DNA of 64,000 bases from Hormiphora californensis (Eukaryota; Ctenophora; Tentaculata; Cydippida; Pleurobrachiidae), in assembly GCA_020137815.1 (NCBI GenBank), contig CM035350.1:6645447-6709446 (forward strand). Reading direction: 5' to 3'. This document shows, in pieces, positions 1-17,300 of the stretch. The position numbers were made by a program, and so were the translations under genes. How positions within the stretch are numbered: position 1 is the first letter of the stretch; every line of letters begins with the position of its first letter. Under the pieces are notes generated by a model, which ran no database searches, was not told the DNA's origin, and saw only the letters and a list, made by a program, of their open reading frames with translations.

Positions 1-432
1 CTATATGTATAAATAAATAACGAACGTCACGCATGCAGGCCGTTACACGGTGTTCATGTCACAAACCCTTATCTCTTGGGGAACCGGCTCCCTATAAGAT
101 AAGAACATGTCAAAGAAAAATAAGTTGCTGACACATACTTAATTATATGGGTTCGATAAACAGTCATAGAGTGATATTTTAGGAACGTGTTAAAAGGACA
201 CGCCTGACAGAGGGGGCCGTGTAATATCTGAGAAAAAGATCAAATAAAAAAGTTTCACAATTAATCGTCTGTACATGGTTTAGATCGAGCTTGCTGGCCA
301 TCTAGCGGAGCTCAAGTTCTATTCTTTGCTCTGACATGAAATAGTTGTCCGAGGCGATAGCTGTCACCGCGAGAGCCCGATCTCGCGAATCTCTCTCAAA
401 TAGTGTTTATATTACACACACATGAAGCTGTT

Positions 433-1054
433 TTAGCGCTTGTTCTTTAGTTTTCTCCGCTGTATCCTGTTAGCAGCTCGGAGGGCCTTGGTCCGGTCCC
501 TTCGTCTAGCCTTGGCTTGACTCGATGACCCATCTCGGACAATATCTAGCGGTGGAACCGAGAAAGGGCTCCCTCCCGAGAATAATTCTCTCTTAGTTTG
601 GATTGCAGCCAGTGATCCACGGTCCCTGAATCGGATCCGTCGCTCTGTTTCGGTCTTGGGTCGAAGTTGGGGATTACACTTGGGGTCCTTGTCTTCCGGA
701 CATCTTGGTCGGTGAAACCACGCCTCCGCTTCTGAGAAAGCAGATTTGGTTAGTGATGACGTGTTTCCGGAACTATGGGCTAACACTGGTAACTAAGTTA
801 CCCCTCCCTTGCCAGCGCAACACCAATTTAGGAAGTGCAGCGCTGTGCGCCAGACAATGTCTAGACAGAGGAGTCTGGTGAAAAAGATGGGCGTAAAACG
901 AGACAGGATATTATAGTTGTAACTAATCGTAGGCTAATCCTGGACTAATTATCTTACCTGGAGTCAAGATGGCAGCTGTAAGAAGAACGAGTAATAGGGC
1001 TGCTCCTGTGGTGTTAGGGACAGCAGGGGTTCTGACAAGACAATGATAAGTCAT
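433..1054 (-). CDS. Small basic protein with hydrophobic N-terminus, two exons
   Basis: I do not recognise the family. Exon 1 (958-1054) starts at an ATG and encodes about 32 residues, including the hydrophobic run AALLLVLLTAAILTP, which looks like a signal peptide or signal anchor. It ends in a phase-1 donor (CCAG/GTAAGAT). Exon 2 (433-731) follows a ctttctcag acceptor and keeps the frame to a TAA, giving about 131 residues. The rest is hydrophilic, with two close cysteines (PRCPEDKDPKC) and a very basic tail (RRRDRTK...RRKLKNKR). The 226-bp intron is normal for this window. A secreted or membrane-anchored small protein is the inference. The RPRC motif recalls the cysteine switch of matrix metalloproteinases, but the Gly and the catalytic domain are missing. 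The splice sites and preserved frame are visible; expression is not known. Confidence 0.5.
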
Positions 1055-3608
1055 ATTGCTATATTGGGGGAGTTGTTAGTGGTAGGGTACAGCTGGGGCG
1101 GGGACACTCAAGTACAAGTTCCGGTAGGAGGCATGCTACTTTGGGGCAATTTATACTGGACGGAAAGAGAGCAAACAAAATATAGGAACAAGCAACTGCA
1201 AAGGGCAACAGGAGAGGGCAACAGAGAAGAGAGAGAGAGGAGGAGAGGGAGAGAGATAGTAAATTGTCGGGCGTCTTACCAAACAAGCTAAAAGTCAGCT
1301 CCGGCCCGCAAATTGTACTCGTTTCCTTATAGCTTCGAATATATACCCTGCTCTTTCTGTCTCTCTCTCCCGCGGTAGTTGGCTGGGTCACGTGCCCATA
1401 TAAACTAGGCACAGCTAGTAGTTACTACATGCTTTCTCCCTCTCTCTCTCTCTGTCTCACCCTCTCTCTCCCTCTCTCTCTATCTCTCAGCAGATATAAT
1501 GAATTGAGAGCAGCAAACAGTGAAAGTAAGCGTAGTTAAACAAATGGAAATACTACATTAGTATGGTACAAGATAGTTATATTTGGTCGGCCCGGGTAGT
1601 AACACATATATAATTCATTACCATTACCCGAGACAAAAGTTGGTTAGCGACGTGCGTCGGTCGTGAACACCTACTTCTGGTAGGGTGAGAGAGAGTGAGG
1701 GAGAGAGAGAGAGAGAGTGTGAGAGATAACGTATTTAGTAAACAATACAGGTATTAGGGTTGATTACTAATAGACCACGCCAGACATCACCCATGTGACA
1801 TGGCAGACTAGACCTGCTGCCCGTCGGCCTAAATGTCTGATGTCGCTGGCCCCCTCTAAACAGAGGAAGAGACAGAGAGGTTAGACTTGCAGTTTGACAG
1901 GTCTTATCAGTAGGAATGTTCTAAAATTGAAAGAAAGAGAGAGAGAAAGGGAGGGGAGAGAGAGAGAGAGACAAATGTCACGTGTTTTTGACATGATTCG
2001 ATTGGAAGGTGAAACCACTAGAAACTGTGACCTCAGTTGAACTGACAGCCCCCCCCCCCCTCATGTAGCAGATTATGGGAAATCAGGTTAGAGACGAATT
2101 CAGTGCCTTGATTCGGCCAGTTAAACGGAATTTTGGTAGCAAGAAAGTATCGATTACGATAAATCTGACAAAGCGTGTTCATCAAGTTACCAAGTGGCTC
2201 GGGTTCTTCTAACCAAGAAGAAGTTACCAAGTGTCATCACGACGTCACACATTCTATGAATCAATAAGGTGGGGTCACTTGACGTTCCATTATAGCAACG
2301 CTATCATCTAAAAGCAAGAAATAATATGCTTTTTATAATGTGTGTGTAGTACTGCTCTTATTATATGAGGCATATATGTTGTTAATTTGGTGATAAGAAA
2401 GACTGGCCTCACGGATAGGACGGGAAGGACTGGTTCGTAGTATAACTGAAGTACTGGTCCTCCCTCGTACTCATGATCCTGCGACAGGTAGATCTTGGAA
2501 AGCGATATTGTTGTAAGCATTGAAAACTTAGACAGCATTTACGGTTGCCATGACTCAAGATGTTCGTAAATTGATATTTTGAAGAAGACTGAAGGGGGTG
2601 GCACGGTTTGTTGAGAAAGGGGGGCTCACCAAGTCCACTAAGGTTGTGTGAATGAATCAGAATCACACTAGTTTTGGCATTAGTTTTGGCATTAGGGAAA
2701 CTTTGCAAGTTCGACCATATTCAAAAGGTACAGAAGTTGACGTGATGTGATGTAGCTTTTTTATCGATTAGATCATTGCAGCTGTGAAAATGTGAAAGAT
2801 TTCTCCGTGATGCAGTGAGACATGACATCATATTGTGCCGTTATGGGAAGAAAAAGAAAATGGAAATTGGAGGGTACCGTTTAGAGATAAGAAATATCCG
2901 TCTTGTTGTGTGGGGGAGGCCCGGTCTAAGTTTAGCTCGGACGTTATTCTCTTGTTGGCGCTAAATCTGGGACACTTCATTATCTTGTTAAAATGTACCC
3001 CGCCAGCCCACCCCCCCCCCCCAACACAAGGGTATAGATAGACAAAGTGGGTTTTATAAAGGGTATAATAAGGTTTTTAACGATCTACTACATCATTACA
3101 TTGTGTTGATCGACACAATTCGATCACAAATCATAATAATAATAATACCCAGTAGTATAATGCCACTACGTCTGTCTCTCCATCTCTCGCTCTGTCACCG
3201 CTGAGAGAGACAGAGAGTGAGTCAAACCCTCTGTCTCTCTCCATCCCCTTCTGATACTCGACAGCACTTCTTAAAACCATCAGTATATCTCATATTACAA
3301 TTCAACTCTACAAAAAATATGTTGAACATAATATAATACTAGGACTCTTTAGAAAATGAAAAGTGTAAAAATATAAATATGCTAACCCTGGCCCGCCCTG
3401 GCCTCTACAAAAATACATATTAGGACACGGGTGATCGCTCATGTCTGGCGGCGCCGACCCGAGCTGACAATCAAAATTGGGTGTGGCGTCGCCTGACAGA
3501 CTGATCGCACATGCAAAAAAAGATATGAAAATCCAGGCGGCGGTAGAAAGATTGAAAACTAGTCGCAGCTGAATATGCAGTGCAACCATGTCAGTGTCAG
3601 CTGGTGCG
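1055..3608. other. Interval without a recognised gene; GA/CT-rich tracts
   Basis: Several short purine- or pyrimidine-rich tracts occur (around 1220-1260, 1430-1490, 1684-1725, 1930-1970 and 3170-3245). ORFs here are short, with no recognisable domain or paired splice sites. A C-rich run at 3005-3022 and scattered TA-rich DNA complete the interval. Confidence 0.6.
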
Positions 3609-7792
<4,184 letters not shown>

Positions 7793-8070
7793 CTGTAGGG
7801 GAGTTGTGATACGTAGCACTCCCAAAATATATACACTTGCTCCAAAAATACACACTTGCTCCAAAAATACACCATTACACGTCATGTACTATACAGTTTG
7901 TACAAATGAATAGTTCTGTGTATTGTGGCACTTAGGAGGTGTCAGAGTGATGCATTCTATTTTTACTGAGCAGCTCTTAATGTACTTCTAAAAGGTAGCT
8001 CTCAAGAGATCATCCATCCCTTATAGCTCAAAAATATACATATTTGATAATGCACTCTATCTCTATTTTA

Positions 8071-8227
8071 CAGCCGGACCCCGATTTACCGGAACCCCGA
8101 TTTACCGGGACGATAAACTTCTGCCGATATAGAAATTAGCAGTATTTTACCCCGATATACCGGGCACCCCGATATTCCGGGCAAAAACCTTTCCATCCGA
8201 GCATCCCGGTAAATCGGGGTTCGACTG
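8071..8227. mobile_element. pogo/Tigger-like MITE, 157 bp
   Basis: Termini CAGCCGGACCCCGATTTACC and, as reverse complement, CAGTCGAACCCCGATTTACC are flanked on both sides by TA. The CAGTCGAACC start and TA duplication are typical of pogo/Tigger non-autonomous elements. There is no transposase inside. Confidence 0.75.
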
Positions 8228-8840
8228 TATACTTGCTTGATTTTGACCCAAATCTTTGAATTGTTCATACAAACAGTGCAGTCGACTCAACCAAACTTCT
8301 CGAAATCTACAACTTGCAAAAATACTATCCATGCAAATTATGATAATAACATACTACAGTATCTACACCTACCTCAACCAAATGGTAGCATTGCTCAAAA
8401 GCTGACAGATTTGTCCCACAATCTGAGTTGCCACATTTTAACATAAATGTTCCATAGTTGCTTGAACTATTCAGCCGTGTCTTCTCGTCTCTGCGAATTT
8501 TGATAATTAATAATTGCCGAATTATGCAATATAGAAATGCACAAAGAGAGGCTGAAAAGCGAACGACTACACTGCTTGAACGGAGACAGGGAGAGCTCCA
8601 ATCACTTCGACAGCCCCCACAATGGTGAGAATGGGAAGGAGAATGAGAGAGATATAGATAGAAATAGAGAGAGAGGTAGAGAGAGATAGGCACTGGTAGT
8701 AAAACATCTAAGGGAGATCTAAATTTAAACAGTTCTGAAAAGTTCGGGAAAAAACAGTGAAAGACTGTAACTTACTGGTTTTCCCTCCCCAATCCATCTC
8801 AGTAAATTCAGCTTAGCAAGGAAGGTCACTGTTAATTGGT

Positions 8841-8842
<2 letters not shown>

Positions 8843-8917
<75 letters not shown>
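8843..8917. repeat. (GA)n microsatellite
   Basis: Roughly 75 bp of pure GA, with looser GA-rich sequence continuing to about 8970. Confidence 0.95.
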
Positions 8918-8919
<2 letters not shown>

Positions 8920-9137
8920 CTGGGAGAGATAAAGCGAGAGGGCAAGAGAATGATTGGGAGGGAGAGAGAGAGGTAGATCAGAATGGGGGAGAGCGAATGT
9001 TTGTTAACTTAATTTGGAACCATCTCCATTCGATTAAGAAAAAGTAAGATTAGGATGTCCAGCAGAGAGAGTATTCTTTATTTCATGTAGCGGGTGGGGA
9101 ATGAGATTGGGTAAAGATGCACTCTTGCGGAGAAAAA

Positions 9138-9168
<31 letters not shown>

Positions 9169-9535
9169 CTATAGAGGATATGATGAGAGAGAGTGGGTAC
9201 CATGGGTTCGCTCAGAAAAAGAGAGATTTATAGAAAATATGAAAGAGAGAATTTAGGAGGGAGTCCCGGCCTAAAGTTCCACTCGTGATAGACTGTGAAT
9301 AATTTAATAGATTGTCAGGCCAATGCTCTGGCCACGTTCTTCACGCAATGGTTTCGTGTTCTGATTGGTTCTGATTGGCTCATGTCACAGCCGCTAAACC
9401 CAGAGTATGATCCCATCCGATGTCAGATTTCAGAGGTGGTGCAACCACTAATTGCTAGAAACAGTTCTGATTAGGATTCGAGTGTCAAGTGTCGGGCTAT
9501 AAATGTGTGTCACTATGAACAGTTTATTTCTTTCA

Positions 9536-9565
9536 CTGATGAGGGCTATTTTACGCCGAAACGTC
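9536..9565 (+). ncRNA. Hammerhead-ribozyme-like core
   Basis: CTGATGA, a short GGGC...GCC arm, GAAA and CGTC occur in the order of a hammerhead core, with a possible GUC cleavage triplet. Helix III would be minimal, as in the hammerheads described from Penelope-like elements. Stem II pairs only about 3 bp with a bulge, so activity is uncertain. Confidence 0.35.
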
Positions 9566-10305
9566 TGTTTTGCTATTGAAATTTGTTCACCTTTGTAACA
9601 TCCCGAGTCTTCTATGCCTGACCAAACTTCGAACCACGTGAGATCAATACAGGGATCATCCCCTCAACATGTCTCTACCACGGACGGTGTCATCAGCCCT
9701 ACACAGCTGATCCAGAGATTCTTCACGCAGGCCTTATTTGAAAGAAATTAAAGTAGGGTTAGGCTATGGTGCGGGTGATGGATGAGTTCTAAAGATCGCC
9801 AAAGGTATCATATTACTGACTGCAGCTCACTTTATCAGCGGCCCTACATGCGTGATCAGCTACCTAGAAGGTCATGTGGTAGTATGAGCTGTCCCAGCTC
9901 CTGGTATGATGATAAGAACCCATTTTCTGCAGACTACATCCCGCTCAATTTGAAACTGTACACTTCTGCTCACACCGCGCTCTGTGAGGGTTCGGTAGAT
10001 CAACTCAATATATATATTTCTAGATTGAAGTAGAAAGCTCAAGAGATGGGAAACTTTGTCTTGTTCCACCCTCTCTTCCCGGGAACAAAACAACTAAGGA
10101 AAAATGGGGGTCACAGCAACTTCAAATTTATAGAATTGAATCATTTACTGGCATATGAAACTAGGAAATCAAGTGAAATTCAAGATCATACTTCGCTACC
10201 TCTGACAGTAACAACAAGGTTGTGAAATATTGGTTGGTTAATTCAGAGCAAGCAGTAGCCTATATAGCCGCTGCAGCTAGGCAAATACCCGCCAAAAACC
10301 GTGGT

Positions 10306-10325
10306 GAGCTGAGAGAGAGAGAGAG

Positions 10326-10418
<93 letters not shown>
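10306..10418. repeat. (GA)n microsatellite
   Basis: About 110 bp of GA dinucleotides with a few GTGA interruptions. Confidence 0.95.
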
Positions 10419-10420
<2 letters not shown>

Positions 10421-11321
10421 AAGAGAAAATGGCGGACAGGAATATTGTGAAAAATAAACATTTACACCCCAATCTAGAGAGAAATATACCCAGACCATGA
10501 GAGGGGGGGGGGGGCTAGTGTGTACTTAGCGAACGGAAGTGGTAATGTCGATTGTCATAATATCATAGGGATGAAAACATTGATGAAGTTACTGGAGCTG
10601 TAAATATATCTGGATTTCTTCTAAAAGTATATACCTAAAGCGTATCTAGAAGGTGCGAACTGCGAGTTATCGGTAAATCATTTAATAAATGCTGCCTCGA
10701 TTTACTAAATCATTTAGACAAAATTTTGAAATTTTTGGTCATAACTGATAACTCGTCCCAGTCCATTTCTTGGCCAAATTGCATAATCTTTGGCTCGTTG
10801 GAATGAGAGCATCGAACTCGATCGAGTTCTTTCCTTGGCAGCCAACCCCGTATGAGGCCGGGATCGCCCTACGGGCACGTGAACAGGGGGCCTGCAAAGA
10901 GTTTAAGAAAATAATGTCAGAATTGGCTTGATCTTATTCTTTCAAGATCAAGGCTAATCAATTGAATTTCAATTATGCTTGAATTGATTACTATAGACAC
11001 GCAGCCATCCAGGGAGGGTGAATTATACCCCATTCTCAGATCACTGACATATTATATAAAGTAGCAAACGAAAAACAGTTAGATGACACTGATATTATAT
11101 CTCTCTGATAAGCTGCAGTTTGTTTATCTACATGAATCAGGAATTTAGGCCAATATTGAGATCATATCTCAATATTGAAGGGCATAAATTCCTGATTTAT
11201 GCCTCGTATGCCTTTATCACCACCCCCGCAGTTTACAAACTTATATTGCAAGTTTATAATATATCTCTATTATATCTAGCACATCCATTGGGTGTGCCTT
11301 AAGTAACAAGTAACACGGTTG

Positions 11322-11477
11322 CTTGTAGTGGGAAAACGGTAATGGAAAACGGAGATACAGTAAGACGACACGCAACCGCGGCCAATCAGGGTGCTAGTAC
11401 GTGCTGAACACATGCACTTTTTGCCATTTGTCTCATTACTGTATTTCCATTACGGTAATACGACTTACAACTACAAG
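11322..11477. mobile_element. MITE, CTTGTAGTG...family, copy 1
   Basis: Imperfect terminal inverted repeats (CTTGTAGTGGGAAAACGGTA and its counterpart ending AACTACAAG). A second copy with the same ends and the same downstream AGCACTGTA context is at 25011-25195. Confidence 0.6.
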
Positions 11478-12104
11478 CAGCACTGTAAGGGCTTTTTGAT
11501 AACCCGGGTGGTTCTTTTCGCCCCTTTCAACGTCAATAACACGGTTGCCATGGCAACTGAATTGGTAACTATGGGGACTGGCATGTTAAAAGTCATTCGA
11601 AAATATTAACAAACTTCCACTGGAGATCGATGTAACAAAAATATCTCAGTGATGGATGGGTCGATTTTGAACGGCAAAAAGGCAAAATGCTCATAGAACT
11701 AATCTCTACAACCTCCAACAAACTTTTCCAATTCTGATTCTGTCCACTCTCACTTTAAATTCACATACTTAGATACTGCCTAACGAACGGCCATCACGTT
11801 GTTCATCTCCAAATTATAATAGAGATATTTTGGAGATGTCGCGTGGTGGTGGTTCGTTCAGTGCGTTTCTAAGCGACAGTGCTACTTCATAAAACACTTT
11901 ATGTGACCAAAGCTGTAAAGCTGTCATTCACACTTTTGGGAGTCTGTACTTTCGGATGAATTTTAACAATTCAATCATGGTTACCGTTTCAGTTGCCATG
12001 GCAACCATAATTTTGGCGTATATGTGAATAAAGAGCGTCCCAGAGGGCCATGATAATTTTACATACCGAGTAGCAATATTCTATAAGTAATACACATATT
12101 ACTT

Positions 12105-12135
<31 letters not shown>

Positions 12136-12317
12136 CGAACAAGGCGAGAGTCGCAATATTCTATAAGTAATATATTACTAAGAGAGACGAGAGGGTCGAA
12201 CAAGGGGACTCGCCAACTCCGAATCCGCTGTTTTCAGCACGGAAAGAACCCCAAAATCAAGAACTGAAAATATCGGAAGACATGCTATTTCAAATTTCGA
12301 ATTATCTATAATTGTCT

Positions 12318-12476
12318 ATTTAGAGCAAAAACTAATTGAAATTAGTTCGCCAGAAAGGTGACCCATTTATCCGTAAACTTTTCCGCCTTCAACTCAAAGG
12401 TGACGGAAATGAAGGAGTAAGTTCAAAATGGGCCACCTTTCTGGCGAACTAATTTCAATTAGTTTTTGCTCTAAAT
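12318..12476. mobile_element. Small palindromic element
   Basis: Arms of about 46 bp beginning ATTTAGAGCAAAAACTAATT are nearly perfect inverted copies around a ~65-bp centre. No coding capacity. Confidence 0.65.
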
Positions 12477-14326
12477 TTGTACTCTTCTTTTGGTCGTTTG
12501 AGGTCATTTATGACCTCAAACAACTAAGCTAATTGTCAACTAAAGTGTTCAAATGTAATTCAAATGTACCTGGGTTGTAGGAAACTGATTTGACGAAATT
12601 TTCAAAATTTGACGTCGTGACGTCACATGTGACGTCACGACGACGTAAAAAAATTATGACAGACTATTTGGCCAATGAAGCACTAAACGTGTGAAAAGTT
12701 TTAAAGGCCATGGTAGTCAAGAACTGAAGTTATTGCACGAAATGTGAGTTTTTATGTGGATTTTCACATCAAATTTTTGAGTTCCGACGCGTTTTTTTTG
12801 CTCGAAACCTAATGCATGCCCCGAACGATTTCCCAACGGATAAAACTTGGTTCAAGTCTCCACGTGTATGGTGAGTTTGCTGTCATACTACTTACGGACC
12901 GGAAATGCAGCAGTCACTAAGCTTGAAATTTTTTCCCGCTTCAGTATACACAGTAGATGGCATATGTGAAGTTCTTATAAAATTTTGAAATCTAGCTCAT
13001 CTGGTGTCTGGAGTTAGCGAAGGGTTTCAAAAGTGCAAAATGGGCAAAACAACTTAAAATTTTATACTCACACTTTGCAAGTCGCCCACTTATTTGAAAA
13101 GTTCTTTGCAGAGGGCACAGGTGTAGCCATATATGAGTATTGGGCACCTGTTTCGTCGGCTTCTGGACCAGTGCGCAAACTTGACCAACTGAACGCACAT
13201 TGGACTTACTTCGTGATTTAAAACAGTATCCGTAGTTTGCCTGGCACCATATTTGCGTATGTGATCAAGCTCCAGGCCATGATATTTACATAAGTATTTA
13301 TAGTAACACATTTTGAGAGAGAGGAGAGAGAGGGTTCACATATCGAGAGTGCAATTCTACACTATAGCTTAGAGAGTAGGGTGACAGGCGACTCGCACTC
13401 GACCATGTTGTCAGCACGGAGAACAAATCAGGAACTTACATTGAAGACATGCTATTTTCAATTTCGAATTAAAATATACTCACACGTGATGATTAATATC
13501 GTCACAATGTAATTGAGTTGTTTATGATGTGCCACCAAGATTTAGTAACCACCCAACGTCGCAGGCGTTTGTATTCATGACTGATGTAGGTGTACACTTG
13601 CCGTGCTTATTGAACTTCACAAAGAAGTGGTTAGTTGGCTATAGTCCAATATCGACCGTTATGTGATAGTTTGCAATTGATCAGGTACTGAATTAGTAAT
13701 TATTTATACTATGGGATTGTTATTTAGTGTCCTCAATGTATTGTCTCAAAGTTCATGCGTATGTCTACACCGTATTGATAATTTGGATCAGGTATTTACA
13801 GCGTTTCATTGTTTTGACTCAGCTCAAATAGTTAAGTGAGAAGGATCATGAGGTATAGTCTTAGGATTTTTACGAGAGTAAGACATAGACCGGATACTGA
13901 GATAAGTGAATTTCCGTGAAGAATCTATAGTTGGAAGCCTGGAGTCTTCCAGCAGAGAGAGAGAGCTAGAGGTAGTAAGATGATTGATAGAATTATGTCT
14001 CTGGTCTAGGGCATATATAAGTTAATAGTTAAAGGGTTTGAGATAATCTTGTTTTATCCAGGATCAATAGTGACGTAGGAACATGTAGGTTTTATTAGTA
14101 TTAGGATTATTTCAGAGAGAGAGAGAGAGAGAGGTGAGAGTGAGAAAGAGTGAGCGTGAGGGGAAATATATTAGGAGTGGGAGAGGAACCGGGGGGGTCC
14201 TATTATTCTAACAAGAATGCAAGTGAGAGGGTTTAGAGGGTGCCGTTAAACAAACATCACATCGTCATGGTCTAACCTATAATATTTTCATCACGTGACC
14301 CTGATAATAATCCTCCCCTCCGATAG

Positions 14327-17300
14327 GTGCCCGGCGACCAATCCGTTTCGTATAATGTCATTAAGGAAACTGGCGACGATAACCCTGATGATCGGACTGC
14401 TACAGATCAAGGGATCAGGAGATTTCAGACGCTCGCTTCCGGTTCTCACTACGGTAAGATATGAACTTTCGCTCAATTTATATGCTGCGATTATGTAACG
14501 CGTGTTCTTCCCGTTAATCCCCCCGACTACAAATATACAGTGAACGGAGTTATATGGAATATGTTTGTCTTAGGTTTCTCAGTCCTATATAGACTGCCCT
14601 AGATGCATACATAATTCGTTTTTATTCATTATCCGTCAACTTTAATCTGTTAATTATTCCATTCCTAGAGACTTCCCACGGACCCCTTTCCTGCTGCTTA
14701 TTCAGCACAGCGATCAGTTTGTCGCTAAGACAAATATGATATTATATTCTTTAATTCCCAAATACTTCATACAATCCCATAATATGTGGGTATAAAAGGC
14801 ACGGATTACCTTTTCTTAACCCTTTTTCCCCACCGCAATAGCTTGCTCCTGCCTCTATTACTGTATTTCCATCTTAATTTAACCATGTATGACCACAAAC
14901 GTAAGTTAAACTTTGGGGCAGCTGGTATAAATCGTTGATCCAGGGTCACAATTATTAGAGTGACCCTGAGTTCAAGGTTTATCCCAAATCATGCATGAAT
15001 TCCATGGATTATACCGCGATTACTGCAACTGTACAACTAGTTATACAATTATTTTGCATCTCACGACCCATTCCTAACACCCCCTCCTCCTCCTTCAGAA
15101 GAACTCGAAAATGGTGTTCCCAAGAATAGTACACGACGTGGAAGTTACATACCCGAATCAGCCATGGTAAGTTTTGTCCGGTTCTCGTTTAGTAGAAGAT
15201 ATACAACACATCACAAGTGAATCCGTCCGTTGTGTGTGTTAACCCAATTCAAGGGACTAGCAAGGCAAATCCGTCCGTCATTATTATATGTGTTAATTTC
15301 ACCTCATAGTAACTTCTGAATCTGCTTTCCATCGGGCACTTTACCACTGTAATTATCCGTACCACAAGAGGTATACTGTATGAACCCATGGTGCCCACTC
15401 TGCAACCTTAACGGCTATAGATCATCAAAATATTATGTTCTACCACGGCCCATGTTGGCATATCATTCAGTGAATTCTGGGGAACTCATTCATTAACTGG
15501 TCCTTCGCCAGATCAGGACCCTTTGTCCGTTAAATAATCCTTTGCGGTCGACAATAAATCGAGAAAAACGGGAGATTGAAAACTTAAATAGAAAGAAGGA
15601 GAGAAAGAGATAACTCTAAGTGTGAGAGATTATTTATTAAGATCCCTGAGGGGTGGCCGCAGGGTCTTATTAGTAGAGTCGATAACTACATCGACCTCTC
15701 CCAATTGTTCCAGTTTTTGTCACATCTGTTTGGAGCCTCGACACGACCACGAAACAGGTGTTACTTTTTCACAAACTGTTTTCATCTTGGTGTAATCAGC
15801 AGTTGAAATGTTGTTAATCATAACAAAAACCTAACTATTTTTTTTCAACTTGGGGTAAAACCATGGGTGTCAAAAGTTAGCTCTAGGTCCCCTGAGTAAC
15901 CATCCGGAGACTCTAAGAGATATTTCAAGCCGTTCTCCCGTAATCATTAATCCCGGTGGAGAAAAAAATACAATGCGGACGTACGTGAGCGCTGGCAGGC
16001 TGTTTACATGTTATTGTATGTCTCTCACTCTCTCTGGAAAAACCGCACGTGCGGTTGCGCCGCGCGAGATAACTCTTTCTCAAGGGGGAGAAAAGAGAGA
16101 GACGCACATTAACGTTATACATTAAAGTTGAGGTTGTAGGCAATTGCACGTACGTCCATACTCAAATATGTGCACTACCGGGATTAATGATTACAGGAGA
16201 ACGGCTTGAAATATCTCTTAGAGTCTCCGGATGGTTACTCAGGGGACCTAGAGCTAACTTTTGACACCCATGGTTTTACCCCAAGTTGAAAAAAAATAGT
16301 TAGGTTTTTGTTATGATTAACAACATTTCAACTGCTGATTACACCAAGATGAAAACAGTTTGTGAAAAAGTAACACCTGTTTCGTGGTCGTGTCGAGGCT
16401 CCAAACAGATGTGACAAAAACTGGAACAATTGGGAGAGGTCGATGTAGTTATCGACTCTACTATATAGCCACGTGTTCTGGACATGATCTATTCAATATT
16501 ATTGAGCATTCCTGAACACTCAGGGGCTATAAAAGGACACCTAAATAGAGCATATATATACTATATATAGTTATAACTTTTAGATTTGATAGCTTCCCTT
16601 TAGATTCGACAATTGCAGCACCTACCTTACCACTGCATTCTATGTAATATTACGTTCTGTGGCTCACACCACGCTCTGTGAGGGTTCGGTAGATTACGTG
16701 CATTCTCCGCCCTATGACACATGTCACTTTAGAGTGACTATATCGCAATTGTTTAACTTTCAATTACTTGTAAGATCATACACTGTTCTCTCTCTGTGTG
16801 TGACGTAGCTGAACTTTTGTTTTAGCACCGCATCGTGAGGTGGTTTCACGCGGAAATGAGGTCTTTTGTCGAGTATTATAGTCTGTTTGGCAGGCGTATA
16901 AAATATATATACAGGCAACAGGCTCTTATCATTTCTCTATCTATTTTATGACTTTGAGAGTTGAAAATAGAGAAAGGGAGAGAGGGAGAGGGAGAGAGAT
17001 CAGAGAGAGATAGAGAGAGATCAGAGAGAGAGGGATCAGAGAGAGAGAGAGATAGAGAGATAGAGAGATAGAGAGATAGAGAGATAGAGAGTGAGAGAGA
17101 TAGAGAGAGAGAGAGAGATAGAGAGATAGAGACTCTATAATGACTCCCATTGTACTATACACTGTCTAATCGTGGCTGTACTGATATACGTTTGCGTGTG
17201 TATAATATGTATTTTGTATACTAGGTATATTATTATGCTTGTTAGATCATGATAACAACATGTACAGACCGCTCGGCTGCAGCACACGCACCGCCAATGT

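Larger units (their letters stand above)
8228..14326. other. Gene-poor interval, repeats only
   Basis: I found no exon series here. The interval holds GA microsatellites, small palindromic elements (11322-11477, 12318-12476), a hammerhead-like motif (9536-9565), and a second copy near 9969-10005 of a phrase also present at 16670-16695 (CGCTCTGTGAGGGTTCGGTA). ORFs are short and unsupported. Confidence 0.6.

Noticed and set aside
433-731. RPRC motif read as a matrix metalloproteinase cysteine switch
   Set aside because: The Gly after Cys, the catalytic zinc-binding motif and the remaining domains are all missing.
14295-14498. MSLRKLATITLMIGLLQIKG frame as a signal-peptide start
   Set aside because: The adjacent frame links by phase to exons 15099 and 18636 and gives a continuous protein, while this frame does not.
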